Shown here piece by piece: positions 7,739 through 16,500 of a stretch of DNA of 64,000 nt; position 1 is the first letter of the stretch; the number at the start of each line of letters is the position of its first letter. The stretch comes from G963665815 sp942492065. GTDB lineage: Bacteria > Cloacimonadota > Cloacimonadia > Cloacimonadales > JAIOQZ01. The notes under the pieces were generated by a model, which saw only the letters and a program-made list of their open reading frames with translations, searched no databases and had not been told where the DNA came from. The stretch spans positions 930,001 through 994,000 of the forward strand of contig CALODV010000008.1 in the NCBI GenBank assembly GCA_942492065.1, read 5' to 3'. A program made the position numbers and the translations under genes.

Positions 7739-10270
7739 ATGCCTGCTATAAAATTCCTGTTTTTCTTAGAAAGAGAATTGCACCTTCCACTCCTTCACAA
7801 TCTGATGAAACACATCCATAATAACAAGCTTGGAGAAATCGGTGTCTTTTGTCAGTCCTTTATTCCATCCTCATATGGAAATCCTGGATACGGCATTCGG
7901 GAAGAGTATCTTAAATCTAACATCGATGTACCTTTCAGTGTGATAGGTAATCCGTATTCCTTTAAACCTGATATCACATTCATGGCTGATTTCAGCTACC
8001 AGTATACGGAAGGTATGGGAAAGATTATCAATATCGGGCATGGTACTATTTCTAAAGGGTGGTTTTTTACAGATAGGACAATATCTCTCAGAGAAAACTG
8101 CGCTGATCTTTTATGTGTACCGGGAGAAGTTCATAAATCTACGCTAAGTAAACAGGTCAGAACGAATATAGCTGTAACAGGAATGCCCAAGCTTGATCAT
8201 GTTTTCATGAATCTTCATAAACGGAAAGAGATTCTCGAAAAGATGAAACTTGATCCTGATAAAAAAACTATTCTGTTTGCTCCAACCTTTAATCCTGAAT
8301 TCAGCATAGTCCCTCATATAGAAGAGAGAATATCAGAACTAATTCCTGATTATTTCAACGTTATCATTAAACTCCATGGAGCTGCTCCTGAAGAATGGAG
8401 AAGAAGATACAGTACCCTGGCTCACAGGCAAAGCAATGTATTCTATTCTGAAGCACAGGATATAGCTGAATGTTTTATTGCCGGTGATCTTCTGATTTCA
8501 GATGTTTCATCCGTTATATATGAGTTTTCGGCTTTAGATAAGCCTGTTCTTCTTTTTGATAGTCCAACTATAAAAAACTACATCAACTACCATCCTGATG
8601 ATCTGGAATATAGGTATCGCGATATAGGTTACAGATTCTCAGACGTGAACAGATTGAATGAGTTTCTAAACAAGACATTGATGAGTCCTGTGAATCCTGA
8701 AAGTTCTAAACAGGTTGCAAATTCATTTGTTGCAGTCCGCGATGGAAGTTCTTCCGAAATAGTTGTTAACAAAGCATTGAAACTGCTTGATTCAGAATCA
8801 GACAGAAATATCCTTTTAGCTGTAAAAACCGGAAACGATTCTGAGAAAACATATTTCTCCAATAAGTACAGCAGCAGGAATGACCTGTTTTTCTTTGCTT
8901 TTGACTCGGATCATTTAAATTGCCTTCAGCAAGCACAGAAAGCAGCCAATGACACAGATGCCGAAATAATCTTGTTCTGCGATTCAGAGTATGAATTATC
9001 TCCTTGTATTCCTACTTTTGTTGAGAATCATTTTGTTATGAATGAAGAAATCGGAATAGTGTTTCCTCTCAAAAATGAACAAACCTCAGGAGACAATCTA
9101 TATTACAGAAATTACATTGATTTCAAACAGCAGATGCATCCATCAACCAAAGCATTGCAGCTTACATATTCGATGACAGGACAGTCCTGTGAACTGGAAT
9201 ATGCGAAATCACCCGTATTTGCAGTAAAAAAAGATATTCTGCTTAAGACAGAATTTTCGAAAGATAACTCTCAAACAAACTGGCTGGAGCTGATACTCCA
9301 ATGTGCCCGAATGAATAAAAAAATCATCTGTGCTTTCGATACATTTATTTACAGAGCAGAAAATGAAATAAATCAGAGTCAGGTACAGGAAAAGACAAAT
9401 CAGGTTTCACAAAAACAACAAACCGGATCAATCCCGGATATTCCTGAAAATGCAGATATAGATAATAAAATAGATTATGTTAAAGACAGAATAGCTGAAG
9501 ACCCAGGTAATACTGATTTGATCAAAGAGCTGATCAACCTGTATTATATTAACGAAGACTATGAAATGGTTGATGTTTATCAGGAGATGATTCCTGATGA
9601 ACCGGATGTTCTTCTCAAGTCTTCCATCGCTCTGCACAAACAGAGTATGACACAGGAAGCTTATAATAAGATAAACAGAATCGCAATTGATGAAGTGCAT
9701 AATCCATCACTTAAAGCAGAGATACTGAACCATAAAGCTTCATTACTTATCGTTCTTGAGCGAGCTTTTGAAGCTGAACACTTATTGAAAAAAGCTATGG
9801 AGAATGATCCTGATAATGATGAGGTACATGTTACTTATGCAACTTATTATCTGATGTTCTCAGATGTGATTAGTGCTGAAAATCACTTGAATAAAGCCTT
9901 GAAACTAAATCAAAGTAATATTAATGCACTGCTTGGAAAGGGGATTATTGCAGAATCAAATGGTCTGGATGATGAAGCTTCTGAGTATTACTATAGAGCT
10001 CTTGAAATAAATCCTTTGTTTACCAAAGCATTACAAAGCCTGCTTCCCATTTCTTACAGAATAGGTACCTTTGAGCGTATTGAAGCAGCTATAAGGAAGT
10101 TCATAGCTCTGCAACCGGAAAATATTGATATGAAGTTTGTTTTAAGTGGAATACTTTTTGAAAAAGGAGAATTTGGAGAAGCAATGTTACTTCTTGATGA
10201 GATAATGGATAATAATCCAGATTTTGAAGGAGCAAAGGAATTGAAAAAGAAAGTTATTGATAAATTGTAA
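7739..10270 (+). CDS. CDP-glycerol glycerophosphotransferase-like / GT-A-like / TPR fusion protein
   Basis: An 843-residue soluble protein starting after a CGGAG site. Residues 1-335 resemble the Glyphos_transf (TagB/TagF-like) GT-B fold: NIGHGTISKGWFF, CVPGEVHKSTL, TGMPKLDH, KTILFAPTFNPE, IIKLHGA and LISDVSSVIYEFSALDKPVLLFD. These are the donor-binding blocks of enzymes that polymerise glycerol- or ribitol-phosphate. Residues 355-545 look like a GT-A type unit without a clear catalytic DxD (EIILFCDSEYELSPC). Residues 565-843 are tetratricopeptide repeats. Inferred role: assembly or decoration of a surface polymer, with the TPR part binding a partner. A signal or membrane anchor is not evident. 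Confidence 0.7.
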   Translation: MPAIKFLFFLERELHLPLLHNLMKHIHNNKLGEIGVFCQSFIPSSYGNPGYGIREEYLKSNIDVPFSVIGNPYSFKPDITFMADFSYQYTEGMGKIINIGHGTISKGWFFTDRTISLRENCADLLCVPGEVHKSTLSKQVRTNIAVTGMPKLDHVFMNLHKRKEILEKMKLDPDKKTILFAPTFNPEFSIVPHIEERISELIPDYFNVIIKLHGAAPEEWRRRYSTLAHRQSNVFYSEAQDIAECFIAGDLLISDVSSVIYEFSALDKPVLLFDSPTIKNYINYHPDDLEYRYRDIGYRFSDVNRLNEFLNKTLMSPVNPESSKQVANSFVAVRDGSSSEIVVNKALKLLDSESDRNILLAVKTGNDSEKTYFSNKYSSRNDLFFFAFDSDHLNCLQQAQKAANDTDAEIILFCDSEYELSPCIPTFVENHFVMNEEIGIVFPLKNEQTSGDNLYYRNYIDFKQQMHPSTKALQLTYSMTGQSCELEYAKSPVFAVKKDILLKTEFSKDNSQTNWLELILQCARMNKKIICAFDTFIYRAENEINQSQVQEKTNQVSQKQQTGSIPDIPENADIDNKIDYVKDRIAEDPGNTDLIKELINLYYINEDYEMVDVYQEMIPDEPDVLLKSSIALHKQSMTQEAYNKINRIAIDEVHNPSLKAEILNHKASLLIVLERAFEAEHLLKKAMENDPDNDEVHVTYATYYLMFSDVISAENHLNKALKLNQSNINALLGKGIIAESNGLDDEASEYYYRALEINPLFTKALQSLLPISYRIGTFERIEAAIRKFIALQPENIDMKFVLSGILFEKGEFGEAMLLLDEIMDNNPDFEGAKELKKKVIDKL

Positions 10271-10286
10271 TTGTATTACGTTTTTG

Positions 10287-10311
10287 TTGACTCAAATTTT
10301 CAGAATATAAT
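10287..10311 (+). promoter_or_regulatory. Putative promoter of the skp-lpx operon
   Basis: TTGACT (10287-10292), a 13-nt spacer, then a perfect TATAAT (10306-10311), ending 32 nt before the skp-like ATG. The spacer is shorter than the usual 16-18 nt, as at several other genes in this window. Confidence 0.45.
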
Positions 10312-10343
10312 TTTTGATAGTTAGATTTTTCTTGGAGGATAGA

Positions 10344-11006
10344 ATGAAAAAAATAATTACAGCAGCCATGCTTTTAATCGTAATATTCTGCAGTGCAGTA
10401 GAATTTAAAGCTGCCTATATAGATACTCAGGAAATAATGAAAAAGGCAAAAGATATTGTCGATGCTAAAACCGAGTTCAATAATTATCAACAGAACTGGG
10501 ATAAACAAATAAATGAGAAGAAGGCAGCTATAAATCAGTTAAAAAATGATTATGAAGCTAAGAAAGTTATACTTACGGACTCCGGTAGAGAAGAAGCTGA
10601 AAAAGCGATTGAGGAAAAAGAAAAGGAACTGAATGACTTTATAGAAAGCATTTTCGGTGAAAACGGTCTTGCAGCTCAAAGAAACAATGAACTTCTTGAA
10701 CCGATTCTTGTAAAGCTTCAGGAAGCAATTAAAAGAGTAGCAGACCAGAATAACTACTCAATTGTTCTCGATGCTTCCGGCGGTACAGTTGTTTATGCGG
10801 TTCCGGCAATTGATATTACACAACTGGTAATTGATGAACTTGACAGTGAGGGACATATATTGTCTAACGATACAGACGTTAACAGTGATCCATTTGATGA
10901 CGAATCGAAAAATGATCCAAAAGCCGATGATAAGAAGGAAGATAGTAAAGATCCATTTGATCGTGAACCCTTGAAAACACCTGAAGCACCCAAAGCCGGT
11001 AAATGA
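10344..11006 (+). CDS. OmpH/Skp-family periplasmic chaperone-like protein
   Basis: A 220-residue exported protein. ATG 10344 follows TTGGAGGATAGA; an upstream in-frame start at 10314 lacks a ribosome site. The N-terminus is a signal peptide (KKIITAAMLLIVIFCSA). The body has the Skp pattern: AAYIDTQEIMKKAK, a long charged coiled coil (about 40-130, with NDYEAKKVILTDSGREEAE), then PILVKLQEAIKRVADQNNYSIVLDASGGTVVYA. Skp proteins hold unfolded outer-membrane proteins in the periplasm and are often encoded beside lpxD, as here. The last 45 residues are an acidic low-complexity tail (SDPFDDESKNDP...KDPFDREP) beyond the usual Skp end. Confidence 0.88.
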   Translation: MKKIITAAMLLIVIFCSAVEFKAAYIDTQEIMKKAKDIVDAKTEFNNYQQNWDKQINEKKAAINQLKNDYEAKKVILTDSGREEAEKAIEEKEKELNDFIESIFGENGLAAQRNNELLEPILVKLQEAIKRVADQNNYSIVLDASGGTVVYAVPAIDITQLVIDELDSEGHILSNDTDVNSDPFDDESKNDPKADDKKEDSKDPFDREPLKTPEAPKAGK

Positions 11007-11014
11007 GGAAATAA

Positions 11015-12034
11015 ATGAAGAAATTTAAGTTCAAAATAAATGCTGACATATTAAAAACAAAGATTCAGGGTAAATTCAATATTGTTAATAATATAGAATT
11101 TGACAATGTTGCCGAACTTGCTGAAGCTGATGAAAACTCAATATGCTTCATAGAAAACCCTAAGTTCCTGAAGCTTGCAGAGAATTCAAAAGCGGGTCTG
11201 CTTATTTCAACACCTGATTTTAAATTCGAAGATAGAAATGTGATATATACTCCTAAACCTTACTTTATGTTTATGTTTATGGTAAGGGAATGGCTCAAGC
11301 TTGAAGAATCTGTTAGTAAACCTGTAATACACACCTCTGCAGTTGTAGCAGAAGAAGTAAAACTGGGAAACAATGTCAGTCTTGGAGCACATGTATTTGT
11401 AGCCAAAGGAGCTGAGATTGGAAATAATACAAGAATTGAAGCTAATTGCAGTATTGGCGAAAACGTAAAGATAGGTGATAATTGTCATTTTTATCCTAAT
11501 GTGAATATTTATCATGATTGTGCTGTCGGTAACAAAGTTATACTTCACTCAGGTGTTGTTATTGGAGCAGATGGTTTCGGATATATTGAATGGGAGAAGA
11601 AACAGGAGAAAATTCCTCAGGTTGGTAATGTAGTCCTGGAAGACGATGTGGAAATTGGAGCTAACTCCTGTGTGGACAGAGCTACACTCGGAACCACGAG
11701 AATCTCAAGAGGTACTAAAATCGACAATCTTGTTCAGATTGGTCATAATTGTACAATCGGAAATGACACTATTGTCTGCGCTCAGGTTGGTCTCGCCGGA
11801 TCTACAAATGTTGGTAACAATGTTTATCTGGCCGGTCAGGTTGGAGCAGGCGGACACCTCAACATTGGAGACAATGTTTTAGTTGGGGCCCAATCGGGTA
11901 TAGCCGGCAATCTTGAAAGTAATATGAAGTATTTCGGAACTCCCGCAATTGATGCAATGCAGCAGAAAAGAGTCATTGTTGCAATGAAGAGACTTCCTGA
12001 AATTGTTAAAAAAATGAAAAAGATAAAGAGTTAA
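11015..12034 (+). CDS. lpxD: UDP-3-O-acylglucosamine N-acyltransferase
   Basis: Third enzyme of lipid A synthesis; adds a hydroxyacyl chain from acyl-ACP to UDP-3-O-acyl-glucosamine. Length 339 is normal. Seen: an N-terminal uridine-binding domain (AEADENSICFIENPKF), then left-handed beta-helix hexapeptide repeats (VKLGNNVSLGAHVFV, VKIGDNCHFYPNV), GVVIGADGFGY, and the expected catalytic histidine in LVQIGHNCTIG. The C-terminal helix ends KKMKKIKS. It starts 8 nt after the skp-like gene and is followed by lpxC/fabZ 4 nt later, so the cluster is one operon. Confidence 0.96.
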   Translation: MKKFKFKINADILKTKIQGKFNIVNNIEFDNVAELAEADENSICFIENPKFLKLAENSKAGLLISTPDFKFEDRNVIYTPKPYFMFMFMVREWLKLEESVSKPVIHTSAVVAEEVKLGNNVSLGAHVFVAKGAEIGNNTRIEANCSIGENVKIGDNCHFYPNVNIYHDCAVGNKVILHSGVVIGADGFGYIEWEKKQEKIPQVGNVVLEDDVEIGANSCVDRATLGTTRISRGTKIDNLVQIGHNCTIGNDTIVCAQVGLAGSTNVGNNVYLAGQVGAGGHLNIGDNVLVGAQSGIAGNLESNMKYFGTPAIDAMQQKRVIVAMKRLPEIVKKMKKIKS

Positions 12035-12038
12035 GATT

Positions 12039-13430
12039 ATGAAAGAATTTAAAAAAACTATCGGTGGAGAGATTTCATATACAGGTGTAGGACTTCATTA
12101 TGGTCAGATTTCAACAGTAACCTTCAAACCGGCAGGTGCAGATGACGGAATAGTATTTGTAAGATCTGATCTGCCTGAGTGTGCCGTTATTCCTGCTGAT
12201 ATTGATCATGTAATAGATATCTCACGGGGTACCACAATAGGTATCAAAAAGGCAACTATTGCAACTATCGAGCATATAATGGCTGCAATTAAAGGACTTG
12301 ATATTGATAACATCAGAGTAGAAGTGGACGGACCGGAAGTTCCGGTTGCTGACGGTTCAGCTCTCCCCTATATGAATCTTCTTAAAAAAGTAAGTATTGT
12401 TACTCAGAACAGTGAAAGAGAATATTTTGAGTTCGACGAACCAATCAACTTCTCTGTAGAAAAAGATGGTGTTGACATAGTTATTGTCCCTGCAAACGAA
12501 CTTAAAATCACTTTCATGGTTGACTATAAGCATAAATACCTGGGAACCCAGTATACCTGGCTTCCAAACATGAGCTACTTCGAAAAAGAATTTGCAGCTT
12601 CCAGAACTTTTTGTTTCCTTAATGAAATTGTTCAGCTTAAAGAAGCAGGATTAATCAAAGGTGGTTCACTTGAAAATGCAATTGTAATTTCTGAGCCTGA
12701 TATTTCCAAAGAAGAAATCAATCACTTAAGGGAATTGTTCAATTATGAAGATGAAATTGAGATTAATGAAAACGGTCTTCTCAACAATACGGAACTAAGA
12801 TATTACAATGAGTTTGTCAGACACAAAGTGCTTGATCTGGTCGGAGATATCGCTTTACTTGGTGTTCCTATTAAAGGTCATATACTGGCAGCAAGATCCG
12901 GACATAAAACCAATGTTGCTTTAGTGAAAAAACTGCGTCAGATTCACAAAAAACAGGAACTGCAAAAGATTTTCGCTGAAAAACAGACAAAAGACGTTGT
13001 CTTTGATATCAATGCAATCCTTAAAATACTCCCTCACAGATACCCATTCCTTCTTGTAGATAAAATTGTAGATTTCAAGAACGGAGAGAGTATTACAGGA
13101 ATCAAGAATGTTACTATCAATGAACCATTCTTTCAGGGGCATTTCCCTGACCATCCTGTTATGCCAGGAGTTCTCACAGTTGAAGCAATGGCACAGACAG
13201 GTGGAATCATGCTTCTTAATTCATTCCCTGATCCACAAAATTATGTTGCATATTTCGCATCCATAGATAATGTTAAATTCAGAAAACCTGTATTACCCGG
13301 TGATACTCTCAGATTTGAACTGAAAGTTATCTCAATGAAACGCAGCTTATGCAAAATGCACGGTGATGCTTATGTAGGATCAGTTAAAGTATGTGAAGCT
13401 GATTTTATGGCAAAAGTAATGGAGAAATAG
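12039..13430 (+). CDS. lpxC/fabZ: Bifunctional UDP-3-O-acyl-GlcNAc deacetylase / (3R)-hydroxyacyl-ACP dehydratase
   Basis: A natural fusion of 463 residues. Residues 1-300 are LpxC, the zinc deacetylase that commits the pathway: TIGGEISYTGVGLH, the zinc His in ATIEHIMAA, VADGSALPYM, AASRTFCF, and the second zinc pair in RHKVLDLVGD with GHILAARSGH. Residues 318-463 are FabZ: DINAILKILPHRYPFLLVD with its catalytic His, and the Glu helix in GHFPDHPVMPGVLTVEAMAQ. The same fusion is known in Bacteroidetes and relatives and supports the FCB-type assignment. It ties lipid A commitment to the fatty-acid pathway that competes for the same hydroxyacyl-ACP. Confidence 0.96.
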   Translation: MKEFKKTIGGEISYTGVGLHYGQISTVTFKPAGADDGIVFVRSDLPECAVIPADIDHVIDISRGTTIGIKKATIATIEHIMAAIKGLDIDNIRVEVDGPEVPVADGSALPYMNLLKKVSIVTQNSEREYFEFDEPINFSVEKDGVDIVIVPANELKITFMVDYKHKYLGTQYTWLPNMSYFEKEFAASRTFCFLNEIVQLKEAGLIKGGSLENAIVISEPDISKEEINHLRELFNYEDEIEINENGLLNNTELRYYNEFVRHKVLDLVGDIALLGVPIKGHILAARSGHKTNVALVKKLRQIHKKQELQKIFAEKQTKDVVFDINAILKILPHRYPFLLVDKIVDFKNGESITGIKNVTINEPFFQGHFPDHPVMPGVLTVEAMAQTGGIMLLNSFPDPQNYVAYFASIDNVKFRKPVLPGDTLRFELKVISMKRSLCKMHGDAYVGSVKVCEADFMAKVMEK

Positions 13431-13439
13431 GAGACTGAT

Positions 13440-14219
13440 ATGGTGAAAATTCATCCTACTGCAATTATTGCCCCCGGAGCAAAACTCGGTGCAGATGTCG
13501 AGATTGGTCCTTACTGCATTATCGGAAAAGATGTACAGATAGGAGACAGAACTTATCTGCAATCTAATGTTGTAGTTGATGGAGATACAATACTGGGATC
13601 AGATAATAAAGTTTTCCATTCAGCTGTGCTTGGAACAGTTCCTCAGGACTTGAAATATAACGGTGAACCAACTAGACTGAGAATTGGTGACAACAACAGT
13701 ATTAGAGAATTCGCGACTTTGAACAAGTCAGCAACAATGGATGAAGATGTTAACATTGGCAGTAATAACCTCATAATGGCTTATGTACATGTAGCCCATA
13801 ATTGTCAGATTGGAAACAACATTGTTATTGCTAATGCAGTACAGATTGCCGGACATGTTATCATTAACGATTTCGCCAGTATCGGTGGAATGACTGCTAT
13901 CCATCAGTTTGTTCAGATTGGCAGAAATACTTTTGTCGGTGGTGCATCCGGTGTAAAAAAAGATGTCCCTCCATATACAAGAGGTGAAGGTATGCCCTAT
14001 AAAGTAGCAGGTATTAACAGCGTTGGTCTGCAGAGAAAGGGTTTCTCAGAAGAGGCAATTGCTAATATCAGAAAAATATACAGATTGTTCTATAATTCAG
14101 GAAAAAATGTTACACAAGCCCTTGAAGAAGTTAATTTAATGAATGATATTACTCCTGAAGCACAAGTATTCGTTGATTTCGTTAAGAACTCTCATAGAGG
14201 TATTTGTAAAGCAAGATAG
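13440..14219 (+). CDS. lpxA: UDP-N-acetylglucosamine O-acyltransferase
   Basis: First enzyme of lipid A synthesis, 259 residues. Hexapeptide repeats begin at once (IHPTAIIAPGAKLGADVEIG), with VFHSAVLGTVPQDLKY, IREFATLNKSA, the catalytic-histidine region AYVHVAHNCQIGNN, and MTAIHQFVQIGRNTFVGG. The C-terminal helical part (GLQRKGFSEEAIANIRKIYR) is typical. A ribosome site AGGAG lies before ATG 13440. It is the last gene of the skp-lpxD-lpxC/fabZ-lpxA unit and ends at a terminator. Confidence 0.97.
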   Translation: MVKIHPTAIIAPGAKLGADVEIGPYCIIGKDVQIGDRTYLQSNVVVDGDTILGSDNKVFHSAVLGTVPQDLKYNGEPTRLRIGDNNSIREFATLNKSATMDEDVNIGSNNLIMAYVHVAHNCQIGNNIVIANAVQIAGHVIINDFASIGGMTAIHQFVQIGRNTFVGGASGVKKDVPPYTRGEGMPYKVAGINSVGLQRKGFSEEAIANIRKIYRLFYNSGKNVTQALEEVNLMNDITPEAQVFVDFVKNSHRGICKAR

Positions 14220-14224
14220 TTCAC

Positions 14225-15421
14225 TTAATATAACTTTTTGAAGCCATGGGGATTCCGTGGCTTTTTTTTATCCTCAGTGTTATTTTCTTCTTCCTTCATT
14301 TCCTGATACCATTGTTCTTTACCATATAATTTCTCCACACAGGACTCACATAAACCATGACTGAATTGAGCATCTGAATGAGAAGTTATATATGTTTCAA
14401 CCTGATTCCAATACCCCTTACTATCCTTAATCTTTTTGCAATTTGAACAGATAGGCAAAATTCCACTGAGAGTTTTAACTTCATCAAGAGCTTTTGTCAG
14501 AGCTTCATTCTTCTCTTTAAGTTCGATTGTTTTCAGCTTTACAAGATACCTCAATGTCTTTTCATTTTTTTTCAATAATGTGACGTATATTACAATTATA
14601 GTTATCAAGCTCAACATAACCATAGCTATGATAAAGTAATAGAGCCACTCCGGAGTTTTATCCTCATACTGGATCCTTTTCCCTATTATCTGCATCATTC
14701 TTTCTTCAGGGATTTTCTCTATACCCTCATTAATGAATCTGAGCAGCTTGGTATTACCCTTTGCAACAGCAATCCGCATGTAATCTCTGTTTATTGTACC
14801 GGCATTATGAAAATTGTTTAGCTCTGGAAATGATGCCATGTTGTAAGATACAGTAGGAAAATCCAGAGCAAACGTTTTGATTTTCCCATATACTGCGGCA
14901 AGGATTACATCTCGGCTTGTCTCGAATGAATGAAGCTGTATATCTGGATAATGGATGCGAAGATAGGATTCAATAAAGTCACCTTTAACTACCCCTACTA
15001 ATAAATCATGAGACGTTACCAGTTCCTCAAATGGTGATTCAAGTGATGTGAAGAGTCTTGTTTCCAGTGATATGTCCAATGGATTTGAGAACAACAGGTA
15101 CTGCTCCCTTTCAGAATCTCTGAACATTCCCCCATGACAGTCCGCTTCACCTTTTTTCATTTTCTTGAGACTCTCGTTCCACGATGTAAGATCAAACCTG
15201 ACCTCAACATTGTTGTATACTCCGAATATTCTCCAGAACTCGACAAGCAAACCGTTTGGCTCTCCTTTTTCATTCTCATAGCTGAACGGTGCCCAGGATA
15301 CAGAGTTTGTTACAACCAGCGTATCCGGTTTATATGTTGAATGCAGTAGAAATGGTGCTGATATCAATAATACACAAAAAATATATATCAGCTTATTCTT
15401 TAAATATCTTTTAATATTCAT
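14225..15421 (-). CDS. Membrane-anchored solute-binding (SBP_bac_3) sensor-like protein with C-terminal Cys4 module
   Basis: A 398-residue protein. A signal anchor (LIYIFCVLLISAPFLL) precedes an SBP_bac_3 periplasmic domain (35-255: SVSWAPFSYENEKGEPNGLLVEFW, CHGGMFRDSEREQYLLFS), then a transmembrane helix (265-290, YYFIIAMVMLSLITIIVIYV) and a short coiled coil. The cytoplasmic end carries ILPICSNCKKIKD and GYWNQVETYITSH followed by FSHGLCESC, a zinc-ribbon-like CxxC...CxxC module seen at the ends of many PAS or receiver sensor proteins. There is no kinase, GGDEF or methyl-accepting domain, so its output is unknown. Ribosome site GGGAG. It is convergent with lpxA. Confidence 0.75.
   Translation of the reverse strand: MNIKRYLKNKLIYIFCVLLISAPFLLHSTYKPDTLVVTNSVSWAPFSYENEKGEPNGLLVEFWRIFGVYNNVEVRFDLTSWNESLKKMKKGEADCHGGMFRDSEREQYLLFSNPLDISLETRLFTSLESPFEELVTSHDLLVGVVKGDFIESYLRIHYPDIQLHSFETSRDVILAAVYGKIKTFALDFPTVSYNMASFPELNNFHNAGTINRDYMRIAVAKGNTKLLRFINEGIEKIPEERMMQIIGKRIQYEDKTPEWLYYFIIAMVMLSLITIIVIYVTLLKKNEKTLRYLVKLKTIELKEKNEALTKALDEVKTLSGILPICSNCKKIKDSKGYWNQVETYITSHSDAQFSHGLCESCVEKLYGKEQWYQEMKEEENNTEDKKKPRNPHGFKKLY
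14242..14270 (+). terminator. Intrinsic terminator of the lpx operon, inside the convergent gene
   Basis: AGCCATGG (14242-14249) pairs with CCGTGGCT (14255-14262, one G-T pair) around a 5-nt loop and runs into eight T residues. The element lies within the last codons of the convergent minus-strand gene. Confidence 0.85.
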
Positions 15422-15827
15422 TCAAACTCCCGAATTAGATAAATCAGCTAACATCTACCTAAAATATAAGCTATTTCCTTATTGTCACAAGCTCTCTTTT
15501 ACTTTTAGTAATTAAGTTACCGATACAATTGCTGATATACTCATTCAGTCCTGCGAATTTGATACTCATATAAAAGGAGGATATTCTGGAGCATTTCAAT
15601 ATCGGCTCAGAAATATACAGAGAGCTCCCTGATATTTTCAGCGCGTTATTTTGTTGTCTGCAGATGTCAAATCTTGATAACAAATAGCGATTTTTTTAAG
15701 ATGCCCATAAAGAAAGAGAAGATGTCAGACTCTTAAAGAATATTAGATAACAAGCAAAACAAAAAGATTTACAAAATACTATGAGTTTCAAAGAATATAC
15801 TATGTTGTTTTAATAAAAATTTAATTC
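15422..15827. other. Non-coding stretch between divergent genes
   Basis: No convincing gene. An AAGGAGGATA sequence near 15570 looks like a ribosome site but has no ATG, GTG or TTG at a usable distance. Short open frames on either strand lack family features. The right part is strongly AT-rich and leads into the promoter at 15828. Confidence 0.5.
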
Positions 15828-15855
15828 TTGCAAACAAAATGTTTTAATTTATAAT
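15828..15855 (+). promoter_or_regulatory. Putative promoter of the first SpoIIAA-like gene
   Basis: TTGCAA (15828-15833), a 16-nt spacer and a perfect TATAAT (15850-15855), 40 nt before the chosen start. This one has nearly classical sigma70 spacing. Confidence 0.5.
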
Positions 15856-15895
15856 AGTATCATAAAAATACAGTCATACATAAATGCGAGGAAAC

Positions 15896-16306
15896 ATGCC
15901 CTACCGAATAGAATTTCATGAAGAATCTAAAATTGTGGAAGTATACTACTTCGGAGAAGTTACAAGTGAAGACATCAGTATGGCGTCTACAGAAAGTCAG
16001 GCTGAACTGATTGAAAAAAGGACAAACCTGCTGCTTGTTAACTCCGAGGATATATCAGATACTTCAGCAAATATTATGGATGTACATTTGCTGCCGACCA
16101 AGCTTTATTCAAAATTTGATCCGGATAAGAAAAAAGTAATTGCTATAATCAATTCCAAAGTACCAAGCGTTATCAAAATTTTACGTGATTACTTTAATGC
16201 CTGCTTCAATCGCGGTTGGAGAGTTGAAAGGTTCGACCATTACCAAAACGCAGTTGAATGGCTAAGTAACTTTTTAATAAAAAAACCTGAAGAAAATATT
16301 GATTAA
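15896..16306 (+). CDS. SpoIIAA-like (STAS-related) protein, paralogue 1
   Basis: A 136-residue cytosolic protein. The start is set at ATG 15896 because GCGAGG lies 5 nt before it and the paralogue downstream aligns from the same MPY. Seen: IEFHEESKIVEVYYFGEVTSEDI, then LLLVNSEDISDT, KVIAIINS and a C-terminal RVERFDHYQNAVEWLSNF. Strand-helix order and the AVEWL ending match the SpoIIAA-like family, small folds related to anti-sigma antagonists. The partner is unknown, and no anti-sigma factor kinase is nearby. About 45% similarity to the next gene by eye points to duplication. Confidence 0.65.
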   Translation: MPYRIEFHEESKIVEVYYFGEVTSEDISMASTESQAELIEKRTNLLLVNSEDISDTSANIMDVHLLPTKLYSKFDPDKKKVIAIINSKVPSVIKILRDYFNACFNRGWRVERFDHYQNAVEWLSNFLIKKPEENID

Positions 16307-16445
16307 TTTCTTATAAATTGCTGCTTGCAGACTTGTTAGAGGATCATTCGTTACAAAACAATATTTATGAGAGAATGAAATATCGATATGTTTTCATAAA
16401 TCCGACAAGTAAACTCCCGAACTCTGAACGTAATTCATTTTTAAG

Positions 16446-16474
16446 TTGACAATTACTTTAGTATATTCTTAATA
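16446..16474 (+). promoter_or_regulatory. Putative promoter of the second SpoIIAA-like gene
   Basis: TTGACA at 16446-16451 with TTAATA at 16469-16474 (17-nt spacer). A TATATT also occurs 10 nt after the TTGACA. The start codon is 26 nt beyond the first candidate. Confidence 0.4.
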
Positions 16475-16500
16475 TATGCAAAAATTGAATGAGAGTGAAA

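Noticed and set aside
15471..15683. A 70-codon minus-strand frame in the gap after the solute-binding sensor gene
   Set aside because: No ribosome site and no plausible domain; the composition looks like random intergenic sequence.
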